64,000 bases of DNA from Komagataeibacter oboediens (lineage in GTDB: Bacteria > Pseudomonadota > Alphaproteobacteria > Acetobacterales > Acetobacteraceae): the NCBI RefSeq assembly GCF_003207815.1, contig NZ_NKTX01000012.1:1-64000 (forward strand), written 5' to 3'. The notes beneath the pieces are model-generated. The model made no database searches and was not told the DNA's origin. It was given only the letters and a program-made list of their open reading frames with translations. Positions 38,632-47,384 of the stretch are shown here, piece by piece. The number at the start of each line of letters is the position of its first letter. Within the stretch, counting starts at the first letter, position 1. Made by a program: the position numbers and the translations under genes.

Positions 38632-40563
38632 TTACTGGCAGGCGAGGCACTCCTCGTAATCCGTGGTCGTGGCCGGTGGCGTCTCGCCTTCCTTTTTCGT
38701 CATGTCGCGCTTTTCCTGTCCGTCACTGACGGCGTCGGCGCGCTGGATGGACAGCGAACGGCAGTAATACAGCGATTTCACCCCCCGCTTCCACGCCATG
38801 TAGTGGATCTGGTGCAGGTCACGCTTGTGCACGTTCGCAGGCAGGAAGATGTTGATCGACTGCGCCTGACAGATGAAGGGTGCGCGGTCAGCGGCATGTT
38901 CGATCACCCAGCGCTGGTCCAGTTCGAACGCGGTCTTGAACACATCCTTTTCCTGCTGGGTCAGGAAGTCGAGGTGCTGCACGCTGCCCTTGTTCAGGGT
39001 GATGGAGGACCAGACCTCGTTCGTGTTCTGGCCCTTCTGCGTCAGCAGGCGATCAAGGTGGCGGTTGCGCACCGTGAACGATCCCGACAGCGTTTTCTGC
39101 AGGAACACGTTGGCCGCGATCGGTTCGATCCCCGGGCTGGCATTGCCTGCGATGATGGAAATCGACGCGGTGGGGGCGATCGCCATCTTGTTGGAAAAAC
39201 GTTCCATCACGCCATAATCGGCGGCGTCGGGACATGGCCCGCGTTCTTCCGCCAACTTGCGCGACGCGGCATCGGCCTGCGCGCGGATATGCTTGAAAAT
39301 CCGGCGGTTCCAGCTTTTGGCCACCACGCTTTCAAACGGCACGTCCCGGGCCTGCAGGAACGAATGGAACCCCATGACCCCCAGCCCGACCGAGCGTTCG
39401 CGCATGGCGGCGTAGCGGGCGCGTTCCATATCGTCCGGCGCGCGGTCGATAAAATCCTGCAGCACGTTGTCAAGGAACAGCATCACGTCCTCGATAAACT
39501 GCGGATTGTCCTTCCACTCATCCCACGTCTCAAGGTTGAGCGATGACAGGCAGCACACTGCCGTGCGTTCGCACCCGTGCTGGTCCATGCCCGTAGGCAG
39601 CGTGATTTCCGCGCACAGGTTGGATGTCTTGACCTCCAGCCCCGCCAGCTTGTGGTGTTCGGGCCGGGCGTTGTTCACATGATCGGAAAAGATGATGTAC
39701 GGCTCACCCTGTTCCATCCGTGCGGTCAGGATCCGGATCCACAGCGAACGGGCCGAGATCTTGCGGATGACCGTATTGTCCTTGGGCGACAGCAGCGCCC
39801 ATTCATCATCATCGGCCACCGCGCGCATGAACGCATCGGGAACCAGCACGCCGTGGTGCAGGTTCAGCGCCTTGCGGTTGGGATCGCCACCCGTAGGGCG
39901 GCGCAGTTCGATGAATTCCTCGATTTCGGGATGCCAGACCGGCAGGTACACTGCAGCCGACCCGCGACGCAGCGACCCCTGACTGATCGCCAGCGTCAGG
40001 CTGTCCATAACGCGGATGAAGGGAATGACGCCCGATGTCTTGCCATTGCGGCCGACATTTTCACCAATCGAACGCAGGTTGCCCCAGTAGGAACCGATGC
40101 CCCCGCCCTTGGACGCCAGCCAGACGTTTTCGTTCCACAGGTCCACAATGCCGCGCAGGCTGTCATTGGCTTCATTCAGGAAGCACGAAATCGGCAGGCC
40201 GCGCGTGGTGCCACCATTGGACAGTACCGGCGTCGCCGGCATGAACCAGTGACGCGAGATATAGTCATACAGCCGCTGCGCATGGGCGGGATTCGCCCCG
40301 TAATAGGACGCAACCCGTCCAAACAGGTCCTGATAGCTTTCACCGGGCAGCAGATAACGGTTGTCCAGGGTTGCCTTACCAAAGGCCGTCAGCAGCGCAT
40401 CACGGGAATGGTCCACGCGCACGGGATGGTGGCCAGGCAACTGGACCACGTTATCCAGCATGTCAGACATTTCAGACATCGTCGTACTGTCCTTTCCCTG
40501 GATGGTCCCGTCCACACTGGCCGAACGATCGGGCATGCCTCCAGATACGTCATCCAGGACCAT
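38632..40563 (-). CDS. nrdA: ribonucleoside-diphosphate reductase alpha subunit, without ATP-cone
   Basis: 643 residues. Active-site cysteines are in PISCFLNE, NLCAEITLP and CCLSSLN; the C-terminal redox pair is CLAC at the very end (YEECLACQ). The usual N-terminal ATP-cone of about 90 residues is absent: after a 50-residue tail the protein goes directly into NRYLLPGESYQDLFGR. It reduces ribonucleotides to deoxyribonucleotides. The ATG at 40563 has GGAG 7 bases upstream; ATG 40479 (MSEMSDML) is an alternative with a weaker site. Two NrdR boxes lie upstream. Confidence 0.94.
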   Translation of the reverse strand: MVLDDVSGGMPDRSASVDGTIQGKDSTTMSEMSDMLDNVVQLPGHHPVRVDHSRDALLTAFGKATLDNRYLLPGESYQDLFGRVASYYGANPAHAQRLYDYISRHWFMPATPVLSNGGTTRGLPISCFLNEANDSLRGIVDLWNENVWLASKGGGIGSYWGNLRSIGENVGRNGKTSGVIPFIRVMDSLTLAISQGSLRRGSAAVYLPVWHPEIEEFIELRRPTGGDPNRKALNLHHGVLVPDAFMRAVADDDEWALLSPKDNTVIRKISARSLWIRILTARMEQGEPYIIFSDHVNNARPEHHKLAGLEVKTSNLCAEITLPTGMDQHGCERTAVCCLSSLNLETWDEWKDNPQFIEDVMLFLDNVLQDFIDRAPDDMERARYAAMRERSVGLGVMGFHSFLQARDVPFESVVAKSWNRRIFKHIRAQADAASRKLAEERGPCPDAADYGVMERFSNKMAIAPTASISIIAGNASPGIEPIAANVFLQKTLSGSFTVRNRHLDRLLTQKGQNTNEVWSSITLNKGSVQHLDFLTQQEKDVFKTAFELDQRWVIEHAADRAPFICQAQSINIFLPANVHKRDLHQIHYMAWKRGVKSLYYCRSLSIQRADAVSDGQEKRDMTKKEGETPPATTTDYEECLACQ

Positions 40564-40643
40564 TTACATTCTCCGTCATTGGCTCACGCCAATGCACAGG
40601 GCCTTTCGATCCTGTGCCGTGCGGTGAGGTTTTATGATTTTGC

Positions 40644-40659
40644 CCCCTATATATGGAGT
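40644..40659 (-). promoter_or_regulatory. NrdR box, promoter-proximal
   Basis: On the - strand ACTCCATATATAGGGG matches about 11 of 16 positions of the NrdR consensus ACACwATATATwGTGT. Exactly 31 bp from the second box. Confidence 0.65.
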
Positions 40660-40674
40660 AAACGGTACCGCATT

Positions 40675-40690
40675 GCACTACATAATGTGT
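40675..40690 (-). promoter_or_regulatory. NrdR box, promoter-distal
   Basis: On the - strand ACACATTATGTAGTGC matches about 13 of 16 positions of the NrdR consensus. Two boxes three helical turns apart are the classic NrdR operator. nrdR itself is not in this window. Confidence 0.78.
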
Positions 40691-40747
40691 GGGGACAAAT
40701 TGTGGACTGATCTTCCGAATCAGCGGACAAGCTTGCGTCAAGACATG

Positions 40748-40781
40748 AAAGGGGCAGAATATTTTTTAAATTTTCTGCCCC
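40748..40781 (-). terminator. probable terminator after moaE
   Basis: GGGGCAGAA (40751-40759) / TTCTGCCCC (40773-40781), AT-only loop, followed on the - strand by TTTC. 9 bp after the moaE stop. The T-run is short. Confidence 0.6.
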
Positions 40782-40789
40782 CCTCCCCA

Positions 40790-41254
40790 TCATGTCCCCA
40801 GCGTGCCCCACCGTGCCGTCGCCGCATCATCCTGCGCGCGGGGCTGGACCCATTCACTGCGCCCGTTTGAGAATTCTTCGCGTTTCCAGAAGGGTGCGCT
40901 GGTCTTGAGCCAGTCCATCATGAACTCCGTCCCGTCCAGCGCCGCCTTGCGGTGTGCCGCCGCACACAGCACCAGCACGATGGGCATCCCGACCTCCAGC
41001 CGGCCCACGCGGTGGATGACGGTGCAGCCGGTCAGGCCGAATCGCGTGCAGGCCGATTCGGCAATCTGCCGCATCATGGATTCGGTCATGCCGGGGTAAT
41101 GTTCCAGCTCCAGCGCCACCAGACCGCCGCCCCCGCGGACAATGCCGGTAAACGCGCCCACGCCCCCCACGTCTTCACGCCCGCGCAGCAGCAGCGCGGT
41201 TTCATGGGTGACATCGAATGCTTCGGCCTGAACACGGACCGTAACGCAGGACAT
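40790..41254 (-). CDS. moaE: molybdopterin synthase catalytic subunit MoaE
   Basis: 154 residues from ATG 41254. Conserved MoaE segments: GGVGAFTGIVR, LELEHYPGMTE, HRVGRLEVG and the catalytic lysine region AAAHRKAALDGTEFMMDWLK. It joins MoaD to convert precursor Z (cPMP) to molybdopterin. moaD lies 7 bp upstream. The in-frame start at 41323 overlaps moaD and is rejected. Molybdenum-cofactor enzymes in the same organism would need it. Confidence 0.94.
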   Translation of the reverse strand: MSCVTVRVQAEAFDVTHETALLLRGREDVGGVGAFTGIVRGGGGLVALELEHYPGMTESMMRQIAESACTRFGLTGCTVIHRVGRLEVGMPIVLVLCAAAHRKAALDGTEFMMDWLKTSAPFWKREEFSNGRSEWVQPRAQDDAATARWGTLGT

Positions 41255-41261
41255 GATGGCG

Positions 41262-41516
41262 TCAGCCCCCCGTGACTGGTGGGAAGAAGGCAATTTCGTC
41301 ATTGGCGGCAACAGGGGCGTCAATCGTGGCGAAACTGTGGTTCACCGCGACACGGATCAGTTCGGGCCTGGCGAATATTTCCCCATACGCTCCGCCACGC
41401 GCGCGCAGCCGGTCGATCAGGTCCTGCACGGACCGCACGCCCTGCGGCAGGGGCAGCGTCTCCCCGGGGCAGCCCAGCTGGTCGCGCAGCCATGCGAAAT
41501 AGAGAATGCGCAGCAT
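41262..41516 (-). CDS. moaD: molybdopterin synthase sulfur carrier subunit MoaD
   Basis: 84 residues, ubiquitin-like fold, ending in the essential VTGG tail whose last glycine becomes a thiocarboxylate. The first strand LRILYFAWLRDQLG is typical. It hands sulfur to MoaE in molybdopterin synthesis. A much longer in-frame reading up to 42017 crosses the upstream lipoprotein gene and is not used. Confidence 0.93.
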   Translation of the reverse strand: MLRILYFAWLRDQLGCPGETLPLPQGVRSVQDLIDRLRARGGAYGEIFARPELIRVAVNHSFATIDAPVAANDEIAFFPPVTGG

Positions 41517-41565
41517 TCCGGTTTCATCTCCCTGTGCCACAGCGTCCCCGTGCGGCCTGTCCGCG

Positions 41566-42063
41566 TCATGGGGCCTGCTGTTCCTGAACCGTGCCGTCAG
41601 ACGCGACCACGGTGGTGGTGCCATCGCCGTTCGGGACGACAATGGCCGAATCCGATACGCCCTTATGCGTTGCCGAAGGGCCCGAAGACAATGCGGAAAC
41701 GTGCCCCCCGCCGGCCGGGACGCCATCGGGGTCCGCATCGTTGCCGATCCGCATCTCGCCCCCGGCGGGCAGGTCGACCTCGCGTTCCACAAGTTGCGAA
41801 CGTGCACCAGCGCTGACGCCATCCGCCCCGATCGCAACCAGTACCGACTGGCCCGAGCGCACGACCGGCCAGATATTGCGTTCCTGCGGCATGATGGGCA
41901 GCACCTGTGGCGCCTGCCCCGCCACGCGGCGCATGTTCTCGACCTCCGCATGCGGGGTATTGGGCAGGCTGCCGGGCAGTTCCGTATTCCCGGACAGGAT
42001 ATGGCCAAAACCCCCACACCCCGTCAGCCCCACCAGCAATGACAGCACCATTGCGTTGCGCAC
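41566..42063 (-). CDS. small predicted lipoprotein of unknown function
   Basis: 165 residues from GTG 42063, chosen because GGGGGAG lies 4 bases upstream and the signal follows at once: MRNAMVLSLLVGLTGC with lipobox Cys16. The mature part is soluble and low-complexity near the end (Thr/Val/Gly-rich, PNGDGTTTVVASDGT). A core segment RNIWPVVRSGQSVLVAIGADGV looks conserved, but I recognise no domain. It is inserted between pgsA and moaD in an otherwise standard order. An ATG at 42051 is an alternative start. Confidence 0.72.
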   Translation of the reverse strand: MRNAMVLSLLVGLTGCGGFGHILSGNTELPGSLPNTPHAEVENMRRVAGQAPQVLPIMPQERNIWPVVRSGQSVLVAIGADGVSAGARSQLVEREVDLPAGGEMRIGNDADPDGVPAGGGHVSALSSGPSATHKGVSDSAIVVPNGDGTTTVVASDGTVQEQQAP

Positions 42064-42067
42064 CGCG

Positions 42068-42076
42068 TTCTCCCCC
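42068..42076 (-). promoter_or_regulatory. Shine-Dalgarno GGGGGAGAA deciding a GTG start
   Basis: Read on the - strand, 4 bases before GTG 42063 of the lipoprotein gene. Stronger than any site before ATG 42051. Confidence 0.5.
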
Positions 42077-42155
42077 TGACCTGTCTGGCACCGGACGGAC
42101 CAGACGGCCCGCACAGGAGAGAGCAACCACGTCGCGCGTTAATTTTTCATGTAGG

Positions 42156-42755
42156 TCAGGAAGATAATTTCGTGGCCCCTGTCGTGCCACGGTTGACATG
42201 GCGCAGACCGGTGGACAGGTAATCCCACCCGGTAATCAGGGTCAGCACGGCGGCGATCCACATCATGACCGCGCCCATCACGTCAACCGGCAACCAGCCT
42301 ATATGCAGCAGCCCCGCCGTACTGTCCCCCGCCAGCAGGAAGCCGATGGCGGTCATCTGGAATCCGGTTTTCCATTTCGCCAGCCGCGTTACCGGCAGGC
42401 CCACCCGCGTCGCCGCAAGGTATTCCCGCAGCCCGCTGACCAGGATTTCACGCGAAAGGATGATGATGGCCGGATACAGGCAGCCATAAGGCAGCCGCCC
42501 CAGCCCCGCCAGCACCATGAGCGACGCGCCCACCAGCAGCTTGTCCGCAATGGGGTCGAGCATGCGGCCCAGGTCGGAATTCTGGTTCCATGCCCGCGCC
42601 AGCTTGCCATCAAGGTAATCGGTGATGCCCGCCAGTACGAACAGCACGCACGCCGCGCAGTCGGTCTGCGGCGTATGGATGACGACAAGCCCGGCAACAA
42701 TGGGGACCACGACAATGCGGGACAGGGTCAGGAGATTGGGCAGGTCGGTAAGCAT
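42156..42755 (-). CDS. pgsA: CDP-diacylglycerol--glycerol-3-phosphate 3-phosphatidyltransferase
   Basis: 199 residues with about five membrane segments. The CDP-alcohol phosphotransferase motif D-G-x2-A-R-x8-G-x3-D-x3-D is complete (DGKLARAWNQNSDLGRMLDPIAD, first Asp near residue 49). It makes phosphatidylglycerophosphate, the first step to phosphatidylglycerol and cardiolipin. It lies 92 bp downstream of uvrC in the common alphaproteobacterial order uvrC-pgsA-moaD-moaE. Confidence 0.94.
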   Translation of the reverse strand: MLTDLPNLLTLSRIVVVPIVAGLVVIHTPQTDCAACVLFVLAGITDYLDGKLARAWNQNSDLGRMLDPIADKLLVGASLMVLAGLGRLPYGCLYPAIIILSREILVSGLREYLAATRVGLPVTRLAKWKTGFQMTAIGFLLAGDSTAGLLHIGWLPVDVMGAVMMWIAAVLTLITGWDYLSTGLRHVNRGTTGATKLSS

Positions 42756-42847
42756 GCTGGTACTGCTATAACGAAAGATGGGGAAAAACCGAAATACTGA
42801 TAACGCCTGTCAGGCAGGTCATATGCTCACATCTGCATGACAGCCGA

Positions 42848-44734
42848 TCACTCCCCTGTCCAGCCGGGATGGAAATATCCGTATATGGCGCGTGCCATGT
42901 CGCGATTGATGCCCGGTGCATTTTCCAGTTCCCCCAGGCCGGCCTGCCGCACGCTGCGCGCCGATCCGAAATGGTTGAGCAGCGCGCGCTTGCGTGCAGG
43001 CCCAACGCCGGGAATATCGTCCAGTTCCGAACGCACCAGCGTTTTGGACCGCCCGGCGCGATGGGTGGTGATGGCGAAGCGGTGCGCTTCATCACGCAGG
43101 CGCTGCAGGTAATACAGCACCGGGTCGCGCGGCGGCAGCTGGAATGGGGGACGGCCCTCGGTATGGAACCATTCGCGCCCTGCATCCCTGTCCGGCCCCT
43201 TGGCGATGGCGACCAGCGTCACCCCGGTCACCCCCAGTTCATCCAGCACGCCACGCACCGCCGTGTACTGTCCCGCGCCGCCATCGATCAGAAGGATGTC
43301 GGGCCAGTCCTCTGGCCGCACGCCTTCCTCCCGGTCCTTCAGCGCACGGCGGAAGCGACGTTCAAGCACCTCACGCATCATCGCGAAGTCATCGCCCGGC
43401 GTGACCGGTCCCTTGATGGAGAATTTGCGGTAAGCACGCTTGTCAAACCCCTCCGGCCCGCCAACCACCATCACGCCATAGGCGTTCGCCCCCTGGATAT
43501 GGCTGTTGTCATAGGTTTCGATCCGGCGCGGCGGCGCATCCAGCCCGAACAGGTCGGCCACCCCCTGCAGCAGCCGCGCCTGACCGGCGCTTTCCGCCAG
43601 CTTCCGCTCCAGCGCCTCGCGCGCGTTGAGTTCGGCATGTTCGATCACCGCGCGCTTTTCCCCGCGCTGCGGATGCGTGATCTCCACCTTGCGGCCCCGG
43701 CGCAGCGTCAGGGCGGATGTCAGGACATCGAGTTCCGGCAGGTCCTGGTTGACCAGCACATGGACCGGCGGTGGCTTGTCGTCATAAAACTGGCCAATGA
43801 AGGCGGCCAGCACGTCGGGCGCGTTCTCGTCGCGCGCATGGCTGGGGAAAAACGCGCGGTTGCCGTTGTTGCGTCCGGCACGGATGAAGAACACCTGAAT
43901 GCACGACTGCCCTGCGATCTGCCAGATCGCGATGATGTCCGCATCCGTCACGGTGGAGGGATTGATGACGCTGGAATCCTGCTGCAGCGCCGACAGGCCG
44001 CGTATGCGGTCACGAATGGCGGCCGCGCGTTCGAACTCCAGCGCCTCGGCCGCTTCTTCCATCTCCCGCCCCAGTTCCTCGCGCATGTGGGGGTTCCGGC
44101 CCGCCAGGAAGTCACGTGCCTGACGGGCCAGGTCGGCATAGTCCTCGCGGCTTATGCGGTCGGTACACGGGGCGGAACAGCGGTGGATCTGGTGCAGCAG
44201 GCACGGGCGCGTGCGGCCCTGCATCTCGCTGTCGGAACATGACCGCAGCAGGAACGTGCGCTGCAGCAGGTTGAGCGTCTGGTTGACTGACCATGCGGAT
44301 GCAAACGGCCCCCAGTACGACGCCCCCTTTACCGGCTTGCCGCGATGTTTGCTGATCTGGGGAAAATCATGCTTGTCCGTCAGCATGATCCATGGATAAC
44401 TTTTATCGTCACGCAGCAGGATGTTGTACCTGGGCTGCATGCGCTTGATGTAGTTGGACTCCAGCAGCAGGGCCTCGGCCTCGGTATGGGTCGTGACGAT
44501 TTCCATGCTGCGAGTTTCGGACACCATCCGGCGCAGGCGCTCGGTCAGGCGGCCGACATGGGTGTAGGAGGTGACGCGCTTCTTCAGATTCAGCGCCTTG
44601 CCGACATACAGCACGTCACCCTTTGGCCCCAGCATGCGGTACACGCCCGGGGACTGCGGCATGGTCTGCAGGGCATGGTGAATCGCCTCCACCCCCACGG
44701 GACGGACGGGGGCGGTCGAAATGGCGGTTGTCAT
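42848..44734 (-). CDS. uvrC: excinuclease ABC subunit C
   Basis: 628 residues from ATG 44734. GIY-YIG endonuclease domain at the start ([23 protein letters not shown]), UVR motif [19 protein letters not shown] in the middle, RNase H-like domain ([12 protein letters not shown] ... [10 protein letters not shown]) and a C-terminal helix-hairpin-helix ([16 protein letters not shown]). UvrC makes both incisions in nucleotide excision repair. The reading frame stays open to 44932 but that part is AT-rich intergenic DNA; the conserved part begins after 44734. First gene of the set leading to moaE. Confidence 0.94.
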   Translation of the reverse strand: MTTAISTAPVRPVGVEAIHHALQTMPQSPGVYRMLGPKGDVLYVGKALNLKKRVTSYTHVGRLTERLRRMVSETRSMEIVTTHTEAEALLLESNYIKRMQPRYNILLRDDKSYPWIMLTDKHDFPQISKHRGKPVKGASYWGPFASAWSVNQTLNLLQRTFLLRSCSDSEMQGRTRPCLLHQIHRCSAPCTDRISREDYADLARQARDFLAGRNPHMREELGREMEEAAEALEFERAAAIRDRIRGLSALQQDSSVINPSTVTDADIIAIWQIAGQSCIQVFFIRAGRNNGNRAFFPSHARDENAPDVLAAFIGQFYDDKPPPVHVLVNQDLPELDVLTSALTLRRGRKVEITHPQRGEKRAVIEHAELNAREALERKLAESAGQARLLQGVADLFGLDAPPRRIETYDNSHIQGANAYGVMVVGGPEGFDKRAYRKFSIKGPVTPGDDFAMMREVLERRFRRALKDREEGVRPEDWPDILLIDGGAGQYTAVRGVLDELGVTGVTLVAIAKGPDRDAGREWFHTEGRPPFQLPPRDPVLYYLQRLRDEAHRFAITTHRAGRSKTLVRSELDDIPGVGPARKRALLNHFGSARSVRQAGLGELENAPGINRDMARAIYGYFHPGWTGE

Positions 44735-45113
44735 GGATGGCAGCCGTTCATCCACCGAAGGTGTGGATAAGTCTGTGGAGCAGCAGCAGAAAAAAACGTG
44801 CGGATGGCGGTTTTCCTTTCCTGCACTTGGATTGCCCAAAAAAACATCACTAACGATAACCTGTTGTTTTAAAAAGATTATATTCCACACCCCAAGGGCC
44901 GGAAAAAAAATCCCACCCCACATGGACCCCAAAAGGCCCTGTCAACCCCACAGGTGGACAGATTGTGGCATCTCCGTGGTGGAAAACCCGGTTTCCATTT
45001 TATGCGGAATATCAGCCGCCTTTTGTAATTCGTTCCTGTTTTTGTCCCCCACCGCGCAACGGACGGGCAAAAATATTCTTGTCAGCCCGCGCCCGATCGG
45101 CAATGCACCCGAT
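44735..45113. promoter_or_regulatory. AT-rich 379-bp region between divergent uvrC and xthA, with a DnaA-box
   Basis: A perfect DnaA box TTATCCACA occurs on the - strand at 44762-44770, and a 7/9 match TATTCCACA near 44880. The stretch 44785-45100 has several A and T runs and is the most AT-rich long intergenic region in the window. It must hold the uvrC and xthA promoters. One perfect box is not enough to call an origin. No RNA gene seen. Confidence 0.4.
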
Positions 45114-45908
45114 ATGCGTATTGTGACATGGAATATCAATTCCCTCCGCCTGCGGATGCCCCTGCTGGCCCAGCTGTGCCAGGACACATCCCCCGATATC
45201 GTCTGCCTGCAGGAAACCAAGGTACCCGACAGCCTGTTCCCACTTGATGCGGTACGGGCGCTGGGGTTTGACCATGTCGTGTTCCGCGGCATGAAGGGCT
45301 ATAACGGGGTGGCGATCCTGTCACGCCAGCCCGTAACCGTGCTGGAGGACGCGCCGGACTGGTGCCAGCGTGGGGACTGCCGCCATATCGCCGTGCGCCA
45401 CGGTACGGGCGCTGACGCGATTGACGTGCATGATTTCTATGTCCCGGCGGGCGGCGATATTCCCGACCCGGTGGAAAATCCCAAATTCGCGCACAAGCTG
45501 GCGTTCGTGGAAGAAGCCCGCCAGTGGTTTTCCGGCCGGGACATGCGGCGCACCGTGCTGGTGGGCGACCTGAACATCGCCCCGCTGGAACAGGATGTGT
45601 GGAGCCATAAGCAACTGCTGAAGATCGTCAGTCACACACCTGCGGAAACCGAACGCCTGATGGCATGGCAGCAGACCGGCTTTGTCGATGCCATGCGTCA
45701 TTTCGTGCCCGCGACCGAGAAGCTGTACACGTGGTGGTCCTACCGCAACCGGGACTGGAGCAAATCCAACCGCGGCCGCAGACTGGACCATGTCTGGATT
45801 ACGCCCGACCTGCAACCCGCCCTGCGCGGCATGCAGGTGCTGCGCGCGGCGCGCGACTGGGACAAGCCATCGGATCACGTACCGGTCATGATCGACCTGG
45901 ACGCCTGA
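45114..45908 (+). CDS. xthA: exodeoxyribonuclease III
   Basis: 264 residues, endonuclease/exonuclease/phosphatase fold. Motifs: TWNINSLRLR, the metal site LQETKV, FYVPAGGD, VGDLNIAP and the C-terminal SDHVPVM with the catalytic His. It acts as AP endonuclease and 3'-phosphatase in base excision repair. The ATG at 45114 begins the conserved MRIVTWNIN; upstream frame is open but unconserved. Divergent from uvrC, so two repair genes share one intergenic region. Confidence 0.95.
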   Translation: MRIVTWNINSLRLRMPLLAQLCQDTSPDIVCLQETKVPDSLFPLDAVRALGFDHVVFRGMKGYNGVAILSRQPVTVLEDAPDWCQRGDCRHIAVRHGTGADAIDVHDFYVPAGGDIPDPVENPKFAHKLAFVEEARQWFSGRDMRRTVLVGDLNIAPLEQDVWSHKQLLKIVSHTPAETERLMAWQQTGFVDAMRHFVPATEKLYTWWSYRNRDWSKSNRGRRLDHVWITPDLQPALRGMQVLRAARDWDKPSDHVPVMIDLDA

Positions 45909-45930
45909 AAAAAACGCCCCTGAACGCGAC

Positions 45931-45956
45931 CGGGCCGCCCGAAACCGGGCGGCCCG
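45931..45956. terminator. hairpin between convergent xthA and response regulator genes
   Basis: CGGGCCGCCCG (45931-45941) / CGGGCGGCCCG (45946-45956), perfect 11-bp stem with AAAC loop. Followed by no T-run on +; on - an upstream AAAAAAA (45908-45914) lies about 16 bases away. Probably ends both units. Confidence 0.6.
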
Positions 45957-45988
45957 TCAGGATAGCCTGCAATGCGGGCCATCATCCA

Positions 45989-46708
45989 TCAGGCGATGGC
46001 GGTCTTGCCCCCTTCGGGGTCAAGGCGGTAGCCGCCCCCTTCCGTCACCAGCAGGGTGGCGTTGGTGGGATCAGGCTCGATCTTCTGGCGCAGGCGGTAA
46101 ATATGCGTTTCCAGCGTATGCGTGGTGACCGCGGCGTTGTAGCCCCACACCTCGTTCAGCAGCACCTGGCGCGGCACGGGGCGCGTGCCCGCACGGTACA
46201 GGAACTTCAGGATCGCGGCCTCTTTTTCCGTCAGGCGGATACGACGATTCTTGGCCGTTTCCTGCAACAGCTTGGCGGACGGGCGGAAAATGTACGGCCC
46301 GATCGCAAAGACCGCGTCCTCGCTGTTTTCAAAAATACGCATCTGCGCGCGCAGCCGGGCCAGAAGCTCGGCAATGCGGAACGGCTTGGCGACGTAATCA
46401 TTCGCACCGGCGTCAAGGCCGCGCACGACGTCCGTCTCGTCATCGGAACCGGTCAGGATGATGATGGGAATACGCTTTCCCTTGCGGCGCAGGTCGGCGC
46501 AAAAATCGCGCCCATCCCCGTCCGGCAGGGAAACATCGAGGATGATCGCATCGAAACGCGCCCCCGGTTTCTGCAGTTTTTCCCAGGCCTCGGCGACGGA
46601 GCCGGCCTCGATCGCTTCAAATTCACCATCAATCTGCAGCTGTTCAACGAGCATTTGACGTAATGTCTGATCGTCGTCCGCTATCAGTATGGGACGTGCT
46701 CCTGCCAT
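45989..46708 (-). CDS. OmpR-family response regulator transcription factor
   Basis: 239 residues. Receiver domain 1-125 with acidic pocket DDD11-13, phospho-acceptor Asp58 (IILDVSLPDGDG) and Lys in YVAKPF; winged-helix DNA-binding domain about 140-232 (LTEKEAAILKFLYRAG ... VTTHTLETHIYRLRQKIE). No histidine kinase is adjacent, so it is an orphan here. Sequence of this type is strongly conserved in Rhodospirillales and could correspond to CenR, an envelope regulator in Caulobacter; that is a guess. Divergent from the L,D-transpeptidase gene. Confidence 0.9.
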   Translation of the reverse strand: MAGARPILIADDDQTLRQMLVEQLQIDGEFEAIEAGSVAEAWEKLQKPGARFDAIILDVSLPDGDGRDFCADLRRKGKRIPIIILTGSDDETDVVRGLDAGANDYVAKPFRIAELLARLRAQMRIFENSEDAVFAIGPYIFRPSAKLLQETAKNRRIRLTEKEAAILKFLYRAGTRPVPRQVLLNEVWGYNAAVTTHTLETHIYRLRQKIEPDPTNATLLVTEGGGYRLDPEGGKTAIA

Positions 46709-46874
46709 CGAACCCTCTTTATCACTTTAGTCCCGTCCCGTTAGCGGGGCGGTCTCTGTCTTGCTGTTCATGTCCGGCCACACCACCGACAGGCCACCGA
46801 CCCGACGGCCATAATGCCGTATGCTGCCGGATTAGGCCGGAGTAACATAAATACGACCCGATCCAGAGGAATTC

Positions 46875-47384
46875 ATGATACGCGCTATTTTACAAACGAA
46901 TACAGGGCTGGATGCACAACTGCATTGCATGCGCGAAATCATCCCCGCCATTATCGGCGCGGGTGGCGTCAAAAACCGCAAAACAGAGGGAGATCACGCC
47001 ACTCCCTGCGGTATTCTGCCGTTACGGCGCGTATTCTATCGCGCCGACCGGGTGCCATCACCTGTTTGTCATCTGCCCGTGGAACCGCTCTCCCCTCTGG
47101 ATGGATGGTGTGATGATCCCGATCATCCTGATTATAACCGATATGTGAGCCTGCCCCACCCCGCCCGACATGAACGGCTGTGGCGTGAAGATCACGTTTA
47201 CGACATCGTGGTGGTCCTTGGTTATAACGACGACCCGGTTCATTCTGGCGCGGGGTCCGCAATCTTCCTTCACCTGCCGCCCGACGGGGGGCGGCCGACG
47301 GAAGGCTGCATCGCCCTTCCCGAACCCGTGCTGCGGCGCCTGCTGGCGGCGGGACTGGGGGAAATTGACGTCAGGCCGGTATAG
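46875..47384 (+). CDS. L,D-transpeptidase (YkuD) fold protein
   Basis: 169 residues, one YkuD domain: KTEGDHATPCGILPL near 36-50 (the usual K-x-E/D-G-x-x-x-T-P-x-G opening), His133 in IFLHL and catalytic Cys145 in TEGCIAL, where typical enzymes have SHGC. A Pro-rich stretch lies at 61-74. There is no signal peptide and no peptidoglycan-binding domain, and the length is short. Family members cross-link peptidoglycan; the Gluconobacter 1,3-crosslinking group is a good candidate class. AGAGGA lies about 6 bases before the ATG. Its last 14 bp overlap the convergent antiporter gene. Confidence 0.78.
   Translation: MIRAILQTNTGLDAQLHCMREIIPAIIGAGGVKNRKTEGDHATPCGILPLRRVFYRADRVPSPVCHLPVEPLSPLDGWCDDPDHPDYNRYVSLPHPARHERLWREDHVYDIVVVLGYNDDPVHSGAGSAIFLHLPPDGGRPTEGCIALPEPVLRRLLAAGLGEIDVRPV

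Noticed and set aside
44735-45113. Replication origin
   Set aside because: Only one perfect DnaA box and no dnaA, dnaN, hemE or repeated-box cluster nearby; not enough for an oriC call.
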